Source: Paraconexibacter sp040581415 (GTDB lineage Bacteria > Actinomycetota > Thermoleophilia > Solirubrobacterales > Solirubrobacteraceae). From it: 64,000 nt of DNA. Where the stretch lies: NCBI RefSeq assembly GCF_040581415.1, contig NZ_CP114014.1, forward strand, positions 5,084,001-5,148,000, in the 5' to 3' direction. Below the pieces are notes generated by a model. That model was not told the DNA's origin. It saw only the letters and a list, made by a program, of their open reading frames with translations, and searched no databases. Within the stretch, counting starts at the first letter, position 1, and each line of letters starts with the position of its first letter. Of this stretch, positions 14,292 to 22,191 are shown one piece after another. The translations under genes and the position numbers were made by a program.

Positions 14292-15521
14292 CGGCACCGC
14301 CGCCAGCCAGTCACGCAGCTGCGCGTACACCCTCGGGTGGTTCAGCAGCGCGAAGTGCGACAGCCCGCCGACGTGCACGGTGTCCTCCATCGTGAAGGCG
14401 ATCCTCCGCCGCCGCCCGGCCCCGGTCGCGCTCGAGTGATAGACGAGCAGGTCGCCCAGCAGTCTTCCCAGCGGCCCGTCGTGCCGCTGCGCCAGCGTCG
14501 CCGAGATCGTGCAGTGGCGCACGTCCTCCAGCAGCGGGACGTCGCCGCACGGGTCGTCGAAATGGTCCGGCTCGTGCCCATTCCAGTCCTCTTCGGTGAT
14601 TGCTCCGAAGCGCAGATCGCGAATTCCCGCGCTGCGGACGTTCAGGACTGCCGCGACGGGCAGCGCTTCGGGCACCCGCCGCATGAGGCGCGTCGCCTGG
14701 TTGACCGTCTGCTCCAGCGGCGCGCCCAGGTGCGGCGTCCCGAGCATCACCACGTGCGTCACGAGTCCCCGCCACGCGCGGCCTGACCCATGCGCGCGAT
14801 GGCACGCGCTGCGGATCACGAGCCCGCCCATCGAGTGCCCGATGAGCACGAGCTCGCGGACCTCGCACGGCCAGTTCGCGATCAGCGTGTCCAGCAGCTC
14901 GTCCAGGTCCCGGCCGTTGTCGGAGATCCGGCGGCCGGTGTTGTAGCGCAGGACGACTGGCGTCAGGCCAAGGTCGTCGCGCAGACGCTCGGCGTAGGTG
15001 GGCAGCGGCGGCAGGCCGTCGGGCTGCGCCGTCCCGAGCGACCACGACGCGTCGGTCTCGCAGAGCCCGTGCAGCAGGACGACCACGCGCCCGGTCGCGT
15101 CGGGGTACGCGTCAGCCAGATCCACCGCGCCCAGTCCGATGTCCTGACCCGCCAGGCGCGCGCGCATCGGCAGCGCCAGCGCGCTGCCCCGCGCGACCAG
15201 CCGGTCCCCCAGGATGCCGTTCAGCGCGCCGACCGCGAGCAGCGCACGCGGATGATCGGTGACCGAGGGGCCGTCGTCCGGCCGCGTCGCCGCGACGGCC
15301 TGCCCGGCAAGCCGGCTGCCGACGCCGCCACCTACCCGGACCCCGGAGTAGACGGCCCCCGCGATCGCATCATGGGCGGCGCGGACCGGCGCCGCGGACG
15401 GGCCAAGCCCACCGAAGACCCGTCCCGCGATTGCCCGGTGCAGCTCCTGCGCCCGGGCCACCGCGCCGCCGATTCCGTCGGCGGCCAGGGCACCGAGGGC
15501 GTCCGCTTCGTCGCTGCGCAC
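14277..15521 (-). CDS. Alpha/beta-hydrolase, lipase/PGAP1-like
   Basis: A 414-aa esterase or lipase without a signal peptide. The oxyanion strand is VVVLLHGLCETDASW (about 147-160). The nucleophile elbow is LIGHSMGGLVIRSACHRA with Ser230. A GTPHLGAPLEQ segment follows, typical of lipase class 2/PGAP1-like enzymes, and the catalytic His is probably in GGLSHFALLNHPRV near the C-terminus. The first 130 residues are helical and not part of the core; they may form a lid or a membrane-binding domain. GTG start at 15521, 12 bp after the membrane-protein gene, so probably in one operon with it and the MerR gene. Confidence 0.85.
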   Translation of the reverse strand: MRSDEADALGALAADGIGGAVARAQELHRAIAGRVFGGLGPSAAPVRAAHDAIAGAVYSGVRVGGGVGSRLAGQAVAATRPDDGPSVTDHPRALLAVGALNGILGDRLVARGSALALPMRARLAGQDIGLGAVDLADAYPDATGRVVVLLHGLCETDASWSLGTAQPDGLPPLPTYAERLRDDLGLTPVVLRYNTGRRISDNGRDLDELLDTLIANWPCEVRELVLIGHSMGGLVIRSACHRAHGSGRAWRGLVTHVVMLGTPHLGAPLEQTVNQATRLMRRVPEALPVAAVLNVRSAGIRDLRFGAITEEDWNGHEPDHFDDPCGDVPLLEDVRHCTISATLAQRHDGPLGRLLGDLLVYHSSATGAGRRRRIAFTMEDTVHVGGLSHFALLNHPRVYAQLRDWLAAVPPVPA

Positions 15522-15533
15522 GCTCGACGCCGC

Positions 15534-17423
15534 TCAGACCGCGCCGGCGGGGACGGACGGGACGGACGGCGGGGCGGTGTCGCGATCGGCCTCCCGCCGG
15601 CGCGAGTCCACCAGCGGCGCGCCCAGCCGCGAGATCCGCACGAGCCCCCAGCCCAGCAGACCGAGGATCGCGGCGACGAAGGCGAGCACGATCAGCCCGC
15701 TGAGCCCCCACAGCCACCCGGGCGTGTCGGTCTTGCGCTCGCGCTGGAGGATCGACCGCTCGCTCTGCAGCGGCCGGGTGAACTGCGGCGTGGCGCTGAT
15801 CTCGGGCGTCGGGATCGCCGCGTCCGCCGGCAGGTACACGGGGATCGACGCCATCACGGTCCCGCGGTGCAGCCGCAGCGATGACTTCCAGCCCCCGCTG
15901 ACCGGCAGCGCCTCGGTCGTCCGGTAGACGCCGTCGGCGATCCGCTTCATCGGTGCCTGGACAAGCTTGTCGTCGCCCTGCCAGGCCATGCCGTCGAGCC
16001 AGTCCGCGTCGTCGGCAACATCGGCCGGGGTGAAGCGCACGGTCGCGTTCGCGTACCGGACGCCGTCCTTAACGAAGGCCTGCTCGAGCGTCACCGCACC
16101 GCGGCCGTCGGGGACGGTGGTATGCGCGAGCGCCCCGATCGTCGCCGCCAGCACGAGGATCGACGCCACCGCCGCGCCCCACTGCCGCGGCGCGCCGACG
16201 ACGTCGTTGCGCAGCCGCAGCCCGCCGCCGATGAACGCGCCGAGCGTCCCGCCCGTCAGTCCGCCGATCAGGCCGACCAGGATGGCTCCAGGCAGCACGT
16301 GGGTCGGCCAGGCGATCGGCATCGCGATCTGCGACCAGCCCGCCTCCGCGAGCATGCCCACGGTGCCGATCAGCGCACCGGCCAGCGCGCCGAAGGCGTA
16401 CGGCTTGCGGCTCGGCGAAACGGCGAACGCCGCCGCCTCGACGACGAGCGCCTCGGCGACGTAGAGCGGCATGTGCGTCGCGGAGTGCCCGGTGATCGGG
16501 CCGACCCAGATCGCCAGCAGTCCCCGGACCACGAAGAAGAACGCGACGGCGCCGAGCGCGGCACCGCGGCCGGCGACCGTCCGCGCGGCGACCATCGTCA
16601 GCGCAGCCGCCGCGGCGATCAGCAGCGGCTCGTACAGCAGCCGGAACTGGGGCACGCCGTAGTCGAACTCGCCCTGGAAGATCGACAGGCCGATCAACAG
16701 CCCGCCGAACGCGCTGACCTGCCGCAGCGCGCGCATCCGCGCCGCCGTCATGAACGCCAGCGGACCCGCGACCACGTCCGAACCGGATTCCCCGGGGGAC
16801 AGGCGCGCCTCCGACAGCAGCACGAGGATCGCGACGAGCGTCAGCGCCGCGCCGCCGAGCATCATCAGGTGGGTCGGGCCCCACAGCGTCACGTCCTGGC
16901 CGAACAGCCGGTGGCTGACGTCGTCCAGCGGGAAGCCGATGAGCGCGAAGAACGCGCACGCGATCAGCAGGACGCCGCCGACCGGCGCGTGCCAGTCGCG
17001 GGTGATGCGGATCGCGGCCGGACCGGGCTTCTCCTCGGGCAGGACGACGGCCAGCCAGCCCGCTGCCGCGATGCCGAACAGCCCGGCGAGGATGAAGTAG
17101 TGCGACGGGTTTGCGAGCGGACCGGGGTCGCGGCCGTTGTCGATGTGGATCGAGACGTCCCAGTAGAAGCCGAACGCGGCGACGATCAGGGAGCCGGCGG
17201 CGAACCCGGCGGGCAGAGCCGCCCAGCGGGGCAGGCCGCTGATCTTCGCGGCCCAGCCGGCGAACTGCCCGAGGACCTTGACCCGTCCCTGTCGGTGACC
17301 GAGACCGAGGACGAGGAGCGCGAGGGTGAGGACACCGCCGACAAGGCTCGCGCCGATGACCTGGGCGAGCTCGGCGCCGCCGGCGGGCGGCGCAGCTTCA
17401 GCTGCCGCGAGGAGGGTGGACAT
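15534..17423 (-). CDS. Polytopic membrane protein of unknown function
   Basis: A 629-aa integral membrane protein with about a dozen hydrophobic helices, one extracytoplasmic beta-rich stretch (about 455-560, from FVKDGVRYANATVRF to GTVMASIPVYLP) and a final helix near 590-612 before a basic, cytoplasmic tail. Conserved-looking polar motifs sit between helices: FGFYWDVSIHIDNGRDPGPLANPSHY (written here in part) and THLMMLGGAA. I do not recognise a transporter signature. His, Asp and Asn residues in membrane-adjacent loops could bind metal or proton. It follows a MerR regulator and precedes a lipase. The promoter is predicted to be leaderless, with a palindrome inside. Confidence 0.75.
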   Translation of the reverse strand: MSTLLAAAEAAPPAGGAELAQVIGASLVGGVLTLALLVLGLGHRQGRVKVLGQFAGWAAKISGLPRWAALPAGFAAGSLIVAAFGFYWDVSIHIDNGRDPGPLANPSHYFILAGLFGIAAAGWLAVVLPEEKPGPAAIRITRDWHAPVGGVLLIACAFFALIGFPLDDVSHRLFGQDVTLWGPTHLMMLGGAALTLVAILVLLSEARLSPGESGSDVVAGPLAFMTAARMRALRQVSAFGGLLIGLSIFQGEFDYGVPQFRLLYEPLLIAAAAALTMVAARTVAGRGAALGAVAFFFVVRGLLAIWVGPITGHSATHMPLYVAEALVVEAAAFAVSPSRKPYAFGALAGALIGTVGMLAEAGWSQIAMPIAWPTHVLPGAILVGLIGGLTGGTLGAFIGGGLRLRNDVVGAPRQWGAAVASILVLAATIGALAHTTVPDGRGAVTLEQAFVKDGVRYANATVRFTPADVADDADWLDGMAWQGDDKLVQAPMKRIADGVYRTTEALPVSGGWKSSLRLHRGTVMASIPVYLPADAAIPTPEISATPQFTRPLQSERSILQRERKTDTPGWLWGLSGLIVLAFVAAILGLLGWGLVRISRLGAPLVDSRRREADRDTAPPSVPSVPAGAV

Positions 17424-17429
17424 GCCGCG

Positions 17430-17458
17430 AATGTAACATCGGTCGATGTCACATACAA
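17430..17458 (-). promoter_or_regulatory. Promoter with operator palindrome in the spacer
   Basis: Minus strand TTGTAT (17458-17453), 17 bp, TACATT (17435-17430), then six bases to the ATG. A 22-bp near-perfect palindrome (TGTAACATCG, GT, CGATGTCACA; 17432-17453) fills the spacer and overlaps the -10. The location suits a MerR-type activator or a blocking repressor; the MerR gene lies 108 bp upstream. Confidence 0.6.
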
Positions 17459-17531
17459 CGGTGGTTCGCCGGGTGTGATCGCCCTCACACGCGCACGCCA
17501 CAGACTGTCCCGCAGCGACCCGCAGCCGGCC

Positions 17532-18284
17532 TCAGCGGCGCCGTTTTCCGCCCTTGTGCGTCATGCGCTCGAGCTCCCGGCCGAGCTCGCGCTCGACGAC
17601 TTCGGTCATGGCGATCTGGAAGGTCGCTAGGAGCGACTGCGACGCCAGCGGGCGCAGTCGCTCGAGCGCGGCGGAGACCTCGCCCCAGTGCTCGTCCGGC
17701 GTGCCGTCCTCGGCGAACGGTTGCCACACGGCCTCGATGAACAGCTGGGCGAACGTCTTCGCGACGCTGTCCGCGTGGCGGCGCATCTTGGTGAGCAGCT
17801 CCATCGCGCGCTCGGCGGGAATGCCGAGCTCGACGAGGTCGCCGCCTGCCGCGGCAAGGATCGGGCTGATCTCCTCGAAGCGACCCTCGTCGTCCAGCCG
17901 ACGCAGCAGGCCGAGCTCCGTCGCCCGCTGCAGCAGCTTTGGGTCGGTGCTCTGGAAGCGCTCCGCGAGCTCCTCCTTGGTGACGATCCGCGGCTCCTCC
18001 TCGACGAACGGCGTGCGGATGGTGCGGGTGAACCGCAGCACCGCGCCGGACTGTCCCGCCGCGCCCTCGAGCAGCTTGCGGATCAGGTCCAGGTTGTACC
18101 CGTCCCCCTGCAGTTCGCGGATCAGCTCGATCCGCGTGAGGTGGTCGGCGCCGTAGAACCCGGTCCGTCCGCGGACCTCGGGCGGCGGCAGCAGCCCCCG
18201 CGCCTGGTGCGCGCGGATGTTGCGGACCGTCATGCCCGTCTGCTGCGCGAGCTGGTCGATCGTCAGCTGCTCCTCGTCGGCCAT
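17532..18284 (-). CDS. MerR-family transcription regulator
   Basis: A 250-aa regulator. The N-terminal MerR helix-turn-helix is LTIDQLAQQTGMTVRNIRAHQARGLLPPPEVRGRTGFY (in parts), followed by the wing and the dimer helix. The rest (80-235) is a long helical effector domain without metal-binding cysteines, so it is not a metal sensor; a hydrophobic or multidrug ligand is more likely. The ATG at 18284 lies 9 nt after a TAGTGT -10-like hexamer. It is transcribed toward the membrane protein and the lipase, and may control the palindromic promoter between them. Confidence 0.9.
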   Translation of the reverse strand: MADEEQLTIDQLAQQTGMTVRNIRAHQARGLLPPPEVRGRTGFYGADHLTRIELIRELQGDGYNLDLIRKLLEGAAGQSGAVLRFTRTIRTPFVEEEPRIVTKEELAERFQSTDPKLLQRATELGLLRRLDDEGRFEEISPILAAAGGDLVELGIPAERAMELLTKMRRHADSVAKTFAQLFIEAVWQPFAEDGTPDEHWGEVSAALERLRPLASQSLLATFQIAMTEVVERELGRELERMTHKGGKRRR

Positions 18285-18323
18285 CCACCGCGCACACTAT
18301 CGGCGCGGCCCGCACGGCCTGGG

Positions 18324-18626
18324 TCAAACCCAGGACTCAGGGGCTTCCTCGAAGGCCTGGTGCAGGCGCTCGTCCTGCTCGCCGTGCCAGACGGTCCAGC
18401 GGACCCGCCCCGACCGCAGCACGCGTTCCATGATGAAGATGCGGGCGTCCGGGACGGTGGACCGCAGCGTGCGGGCCTGGTCGCGGGCGGCGCGCTCGGT
18501 GCCGAAGGCGCACGCGGCGACCACGACCTCGCCGTCCGCGCAGCGCGCGAGGGCGCAGTACGCCGGCGAGCCTGCGTCGTCGAGCAGCGATCGTGCACCG
18601 GCGATCAGCTCGTCGGCGCCTTCCAT
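18324..18626 (-). CDS. Hypothetical protein, 100 aa
   Basis: A small soluble protein with an alpha/beta pattern (GEVVVAACAFGTERAARDQARTL; DARIFIMERVL; VRWTVWHG). I do not recognise it. ATG 18626 was preferred over a GTG at 18650, because the GTG lies inside the terminator hairpin of the upstream gene. Its stop is 39 bp from the MerR start, so it may be the first gene of the MerR operon. Confidence 0.6.
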   Translation of the reverse strand: MEGADELIAGARSLLDDAGSPAYCALARCADGEVVVAACAFGTERAARDQARTLRSTVPDARIFIMERVLRSGRVRWTVWHGEQDERLHQAFEEAPESWV

Positions 18627-18643
18627 GGCAATGCTCGTGGGGT

Positions 18644-18678
18644 GCAGCACGCCCCGGTCATCGGCCGGGGCGTGCTGC
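18644..18678 (-). terminator. Terminator of the lipoprotein gene
   Basis: GCAGCACGCCCCGG pairs perfectly with CCGGGGCGTGCTGC around a 7-base loop, 25 bp past the stop of the lipoprotein gene. Confidence 0.8.
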
Positions 18679-18703
18679 GGTTGAGCCCCGAGCGGCGGCC
18701 GGG

Positions 18704-19189
18704 CTACGGGGCGGTCGGCGCGGTGGCGTCGCAGGCGGCGAGCGCCTGCTCGCGTGCGGAGCCGGACGGCACGTTGGCCTCGACGATCTTGGTGCAGACC
18801 TCCTTGGTGGCCTTCTGCACGGCGGCGGAGTCACCGGTCGCGGCGGCCTCGGCGGCCTTGTCGCAGACCTTCTTCAGGTCGGTCTTCAGGCTGGCGTCGA
18901 GCGTCGGCTGTGCATCGATGCTGGACTTGCAGGACTCCACGGCGGCCTTGACGGCGGCCTCGGCCTCCTTCGGGATCTCGGTCGTCCCGGTGGCGGTGGT
19001 CGGGGTGCTGGTCGTCTCGGCGGGCGTGCTGGTCGCGGTGGTCGGCGTGGTCTCGGTGCTCGCCGTGGTGGCGACGCTGGCCGCCGGCGTCGAGGTGGAG
19101 CCCGAGCCGTTGTCGTCGTCGCCACAACCGGCGGCGACGAGGCTCGTGGCCAGCAGTGCGGCGACGAAGATGGAGCGTGCGTTCTTCAT
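18704..19189 (-). CDS. Lipoprotein, Thr-rich linker plus helical domain
   Basis: A 161-aa exported protein with a lipobox (residues 18-22, LVAAGC) for acylation at Cys22. An acidic, then Thr/Pro/Ser-rich linker (residues 23-72) leads to a 90-residue helical domain with four cysteines (VESCKSS, KKVCDKA, KEVCTKI, LAACDAT), likely two disulfides. Such Thr linkers let lipoproteins reach through the wall. The function is unknown. A GGGAGGG ribosome-binding site precedes the ATG at 19189. It is monocistronic with its own hairpin terminator. Confidence 0.8.
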   Translation of the reverse strand: MKNARSIFVAALLATSLVAAGCGDDDNGSGSTSTPAASVATTASTETTPTTATSTPAETTSTPTTATGTTEIPKEAEAAVKAAVESCKSSIDAQPTLDASLKTDLKKVCDKAAEAAATGDSAAVQKATKEVCTKIVEANVPSGSAREQALAACDATAPTAP

Positions 19190-19333
19190 GGGGTGGTGCC
19201 CTCCCGGGGCGTCAGTTCTATGACCGTTGGATCGAATGCCCGCCTAGCGTAAACGCGCCCAGCCGCGACGACGGTCTCGTTTGAGTGTCATGAGCCAGAT
19301 GACGCATCCAGGCCACGACGGGGCGCGCCGTTC

Positions 19334-19339
19334 TAGGGT
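19334..19339 (+). promoter_or_regulatory. -10 of the ohr gene (leaderless)
   Basis: TAGGGT followed by six bases and the ATG at 19346. The 156-bp intergenic region to the lipoprotein contains no other gene; an OhrR-type palindrome was not evident. Confidence 0.45.
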
Positions 19340-19345
19340 GGCCGC

Positions 19346-19780
19346 ATGAACGTCCTCTACACCGCAAAGGCCCGGGCGACGGGCGGTCGCGACGGCCGCG
19401 CCACAAGCCTCAGCGGCCACCCCGACCTGGCACTGAAGCCGCCGGCCGCCATGGGCGGGCCTGCCGACCAGGGCGAGGCGACGAACCCGGAGGAGCTGTT
19501 CGCCCTTGGGTACGGCGCGTGCTTCCTGAGCGCGCTGTCGCTGATCGCGCGCCAGCAGAAGATCTCCGCCAAGCACTTCGCGATCGACACCGCAGTGTCG
19601 ATCGGCAGCGACGACAAGGGCGGCTTCGGGCTCGCGGTCGAGCTCCACGGCGACATGCCGGACGTCGAGCGCGAGAAGGCCGCCGAGCTGATGCGCACCG
19701 CGCACACGGTCTGTCCCTACTCGAAGGCGACGCAGGGCAACATCGAGGTCCGCCTGTTCCTGGACGGCGAGGAGCTTTAA
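19346..19780 (+). CDS. ohr: Organic hydroperoxide resistance protein (Ohr/OsmC)
   Basis: A thiol peroxidase of 144 aa that reduces organic and lipid hydroperoxides using lipoyl or related thiols. The two catalytic cysteines are Cys59 (LGYGACFLSAL) and Cys123 (AHTVCPYSKAT). Ohr-specific features include the TNPEELFALGYGACF and the CPYS motif; the active-site Arg is Arg18 or a nearby residue (GGRDGRATS). Length is normal. No OhrR repressor is adjacent. It is convergent with the sigma-factor gene, with a shared hairpin between them. Confidence 0.92.
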   Translation: MNVLYTAKARATGGRDGRATSLSGHPDLALKPPAAMGGPADQGEATNPEELFALGYGACFLSALSLIARQQKISAKHFAIDTAVSIGSDDKGGFGLAVELHGDMPDVEREKAAELMRTAHTVCPYSKATQGNIEVRLFLDGEEL

Positions 19781-19787
19781 AAGACGA

Positions 19788-19811
19788 AGGGCCCGCAACC
19801 TGCCGGGCCCC
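19788..19811. terminator. Bidirectional hairpin between ohr and the sigma factor
   Basis: GGGCCCG, eight bases, CGGGCCC (extended by one or two pairs on each side), 8 bp after the ohr stop and 35 bp after the sigma-factor stop. Confidence 0.65.
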
Positions 19812-19845
19812 TCGCACTGCTTTCACTTCGACGTCTCAGACGCTG

Positions 19846-20703
19846 CTACGCGACCTCGCGGAGGGCAGCCAGCTGCGGCAGGACCGACAGCTTGGCCAGC
19901 GCGCGATCCTCGATCGACGCTGCCTGTCGCGGCGTGACGCCGAGGCGTCGTGCCGTCTGGGCGGGCGTCTGCGGGGGCTCGCCGGCGGTGCCGTAGCGCA
20001 GGTTGATGACCTTGCGCTCCTCGTCGGGCAGCGTGTCGATGGCACGCTGCACCTCGATCGACGCCAGGGCCGTGTGCACCTCCTCCTCGGGCGCGGGGCC
20101 CTCGGCGGAGATGAAGTGGCCCAGCTCGCCACCGTCGGACTCATCGCCGACGGGGCTGTTGAGGCTGGCGGGGGTGCGGTCGACCTCGCGGATCTGCTCG
20201 ACCTCGTCGAACGTCAGGCCGGTGGCCATGGCGATCTCCTCGAGGGTCGGCTCGCGTTCGAGCTGAACGGCGAGGTCACCGGCGGCACGCGCGACCTTGC
20301 GGGCACGCTGCGCCACGTTCGCGGGGAGGCGAACGGTACGGGCACTGTTGTCCAGCCCACGCTGGATGCTCTGACGGATCCAGAGCGTCGCGTAGGTGGA
20401 GAAACGGAAGCCCTTGCGCCAATCGAACTTCTCCGCGGCCCGGATGAGCCCGATCATTCCCTCCTGCACCAGGTCGGTCATGGGGAGACCGTGTCCGATG
20501 TAGCGACGCGCGATGGACACCACGAGGCGCAGGTTGGAGTTGATGAGCATCTCCTTGGCCTGGAGGTCGCCACGCTCGATGCGCTTGGCGAGCTCGAGCT
20601 CCTGGGCGGGCTTGAGCAGCTCGTAGCTGCCCGCGTCCCGGAGGAGGAGGTCAAGGGAGTCCGAGGTCAGTTCGGGCGTGATGGGGGTGGGCTTGCGGGG
20701 CAA
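19846..20703 (-). CDS. Sigma-70 family sigma factor (group 2-like)
   Basis: A 285-aa sigma factor with regions 1.2 to 4. The first 30 residues end in DSLDLLLRDAGSYELL; region 2 has NLRLVVSIARRYIGHGLPMTDLVQEGMIGLIRAAEKFDWRKGFRFSTYATLWIRQSIQR (cited in part), identical in pattern to the -10-recognising segment of RpoD. Region 3 is LPANVAQRARKVARAAG, and the region 4 helix-turn-helix is TPAQTARRLGVTPRQAASIEDRALAKL. Missing region 1.1 and the short length suggest a non-essential primary-like sigma rather than RpoD. The start is TTG at 20703, the only start codon placed correctly after AAGGAG. The weak start codon may limit synthesis. Confidence 0.9.
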   Translation of the reverse strand: MPRKPTPITPELTSDSLDLLLRDAGSYELLKPAQELELAKRIERGDLQAKEMLINSNLRLVVSIARRYIGHGLPMTDLVQEGMIGLIRAAEKFDWRKGFRFSTYATLWIRQSIQRGLDNSARTVRLPANVAQRARKVARAAGDLAVQLEREPTLEEIAMATGLTFDEVEQIREVDRTPASLNSPVGDESDGGELGHFISAEGPAPEEEVHTALASIEVQRAIDTLPDEERKVINLRYGTAGEPPQTPAQTARRLGVTPRQAASIEDRALAKLSVLPQLAALREVA

Positions 20704-20742
20704 TGCGCTCCTTACGGGAGATAACCAACTCTTGCTGTAGGG

Positions 20743-20771
20743 ATTCTACGCCGTTGTCGTTGACTTTGCAA
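20743..20771 (-). promoter_or_regulatory. Promoter of the sigma-factor gene
   Basis: Minus strand TTGCAA (20771-20766), 17 bp, TAGAAT (20748-20743): a good housekeeping promoter giving a leader of about 33 nt with AAGGAG before the TTG start. Confidence 0.6.
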
Positions 20772-20889
20772 CTACCTGCTCCGGCTACCGTTGGGTGGAC
20801 GGCTTTCGGGGCTGGCTGACAGCGGGTTCGAGTCCTTGGCGGTAGGTCGGTGGTGTGTGCCCTTCTATGACGGCTGCGAACCACACGTG

Positions 20890-22107
20890 TTACGGGATCA
20901 CCGCTGGCGTGCCGGGCTGCTCCGACGTGACTCGCAAGGCGAGGGCGAGTTCGAATCTGTGGTCGGGATCATCCAGGCCCTCCCCGAAGCGCTCATAAAG
21001 ACGGGCGACGCGGTAGCGCACGGTCTGCGGGTGGACCTCGAGGAGCTGGGCGATCTGCTGGATCCGGCCCGGGTTGTCGAGCCATGCCCGCAGCGTCTGG
21101 ACGGTCCGCCCGCGGGCCGCGCCGGTGAGTCCCTCGAGGGGACGCAGGACGCGTGCGGCCAGGTCGGTCGCGAGGGACGCGTCCCCGCCGCCGTGCAGCA
21201 ACAGCGTGAGCAGGTGGTCGTCGGCCCGGACTGGAAGCGGTGCGACGACGCGGCCTTCGAGCACCAGCCGCAGGGTTGCGTGCGCACGGGCGCTCGAGTG
21301 GCGTGCCCGTCCGGGCGGGACCTCGGGGCCGAGCGCCGCCGCGGCCCCCGGCGGTAGGTTCGCGGCCAGCTGGGTGAGGCGGCCGGGCGCTTCGGGGTCG
21401 GGGACGAACGCGAGCACACGGCCGCCGTCAGCCTCGGCGATGACGTCCAGGCCGAGGCGCGAGGCGAGGCGGTCGGCGTCGTGCTCGCCGTCGATCACCA
21501 GTGCGGCCAGGCCGGCCGGGACGGTCCAGTCGGCGTCCCGGGCCAGGTCGACGAGCGCGTCGGGGTCGACCTCGTCGCGGTCCAGCGCGCGTACGAGCGC
21601 CCGCCGCCGGCGCGCCCGCTCGGAGGCGCTGCGGGCCTGCTCCTGGCTGAAGCCGTCGACCGACTCGGCGCTGATCGCGTCGATGTAGCTGAAGATCTCG
21701 CCCGCGAGCGCGTAGAGGTGCCGCGGCTCCTCGCCGGCCGCCTCGGCGACCCGGACGAAGCGCTCCCACGCCAGGCGCGCCCCGAGCCGGTACGCGCTGA
21801 GCAAGGCGTCGAGGCTGCGGCCGGCTTGCTGCTCGCCGCGACCGAGCTCGACGTAGATGGTCGCGCGCGGGTCACGGTCAGCGCGGCTGTCCACGCCCCC
21901 GGCCTCGATCAGGTCGACGAACCGCTCGAGCGCACGCTGCACCCCGCGGTTGAGCGCCTTGCCGAACGGCCCCTCGAGGGGACGGGCGTACTCGGGGATC
22001 TCCTCGCCGATGGCGCGGATCGTGTCCTCGGCCAGGCCGGGCAGCGCCGGCCGCAGCGTCAGCGCAAGCCGCGCCGGCAGCGCGTCAGTGCCAGCTCCGG
22101 GACTCAT
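20890..22107 (-). CDS. PucR/CdaR-family transcription regulator
   Basis: A 405-aa regulator. The N-terminal region (about 10-170) is a helical sensor-like domain (EYARPLEGPFGKALNRGVQRALERFVDLIE). The centre is a GGDEF-like degenerate alpha/beta module. The C-terminal PucR helix-turn-helix runs from about 335 to 392: TLRAWLDNPGRIQQIAQLLEVHPQTVRYRVARLYERFG, then LDDPDHRFELALALR. Family members activate purine, amino-acid or lipid genes. It is divergent from an acyl desaturase across 84 bp, which makes that gene a plausible target (inference). The start is ATG 22107. Confidence 0.9.
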   Translation of the reverse strand: MSPGAGTDALPARLALTLRPALPGLAEDTIRAIGEEIPEYARPLEGPFGKALNRGVQRALERFVDLIEAGGVDSRADRDPRATIYVELGRGEQQAGRSLDALLSAYRLGARLAWERFVRVAEAAGEEPRHLYALAGEIFSYIDAISAESVDGFSQEQARSASERARRRRALVRALDRDEVDPDALVDLARDADWTVPAGLAALVIDGEHDADRLASRLGLDVIAEADGGRVLAFVPDPEAPGRLTQLAANLPPGAAAALGPEVPPGRARHSSARAHATLRLVLEGRVVAPLPVRADDHLLTLLLHGGGDASLATDLAARVLRPLEGLTGAARGRTVQTLRAWLDNPGRIQQIAQLLEVHPQTVRYRVARLYERFGEGLDDPDHRFELALALRVTSEQPGTPAVIP

Positions 22108-22191
22108 TTGTCACCAAGCTCTAAATATCGCGCGCACACCCCCATACCTTTGCACGAAACGCCCGTCCCGTTTGCGGGCAGACTTCCAGTC

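Noticed and set aside
20820..20850. tRNA-like T-loop (GGTTCGAGTCC) between the sigma-factor and PucR genes
   Set aside because: No acceptor, D or anticodon arms can be built around it, so it is a chance match.
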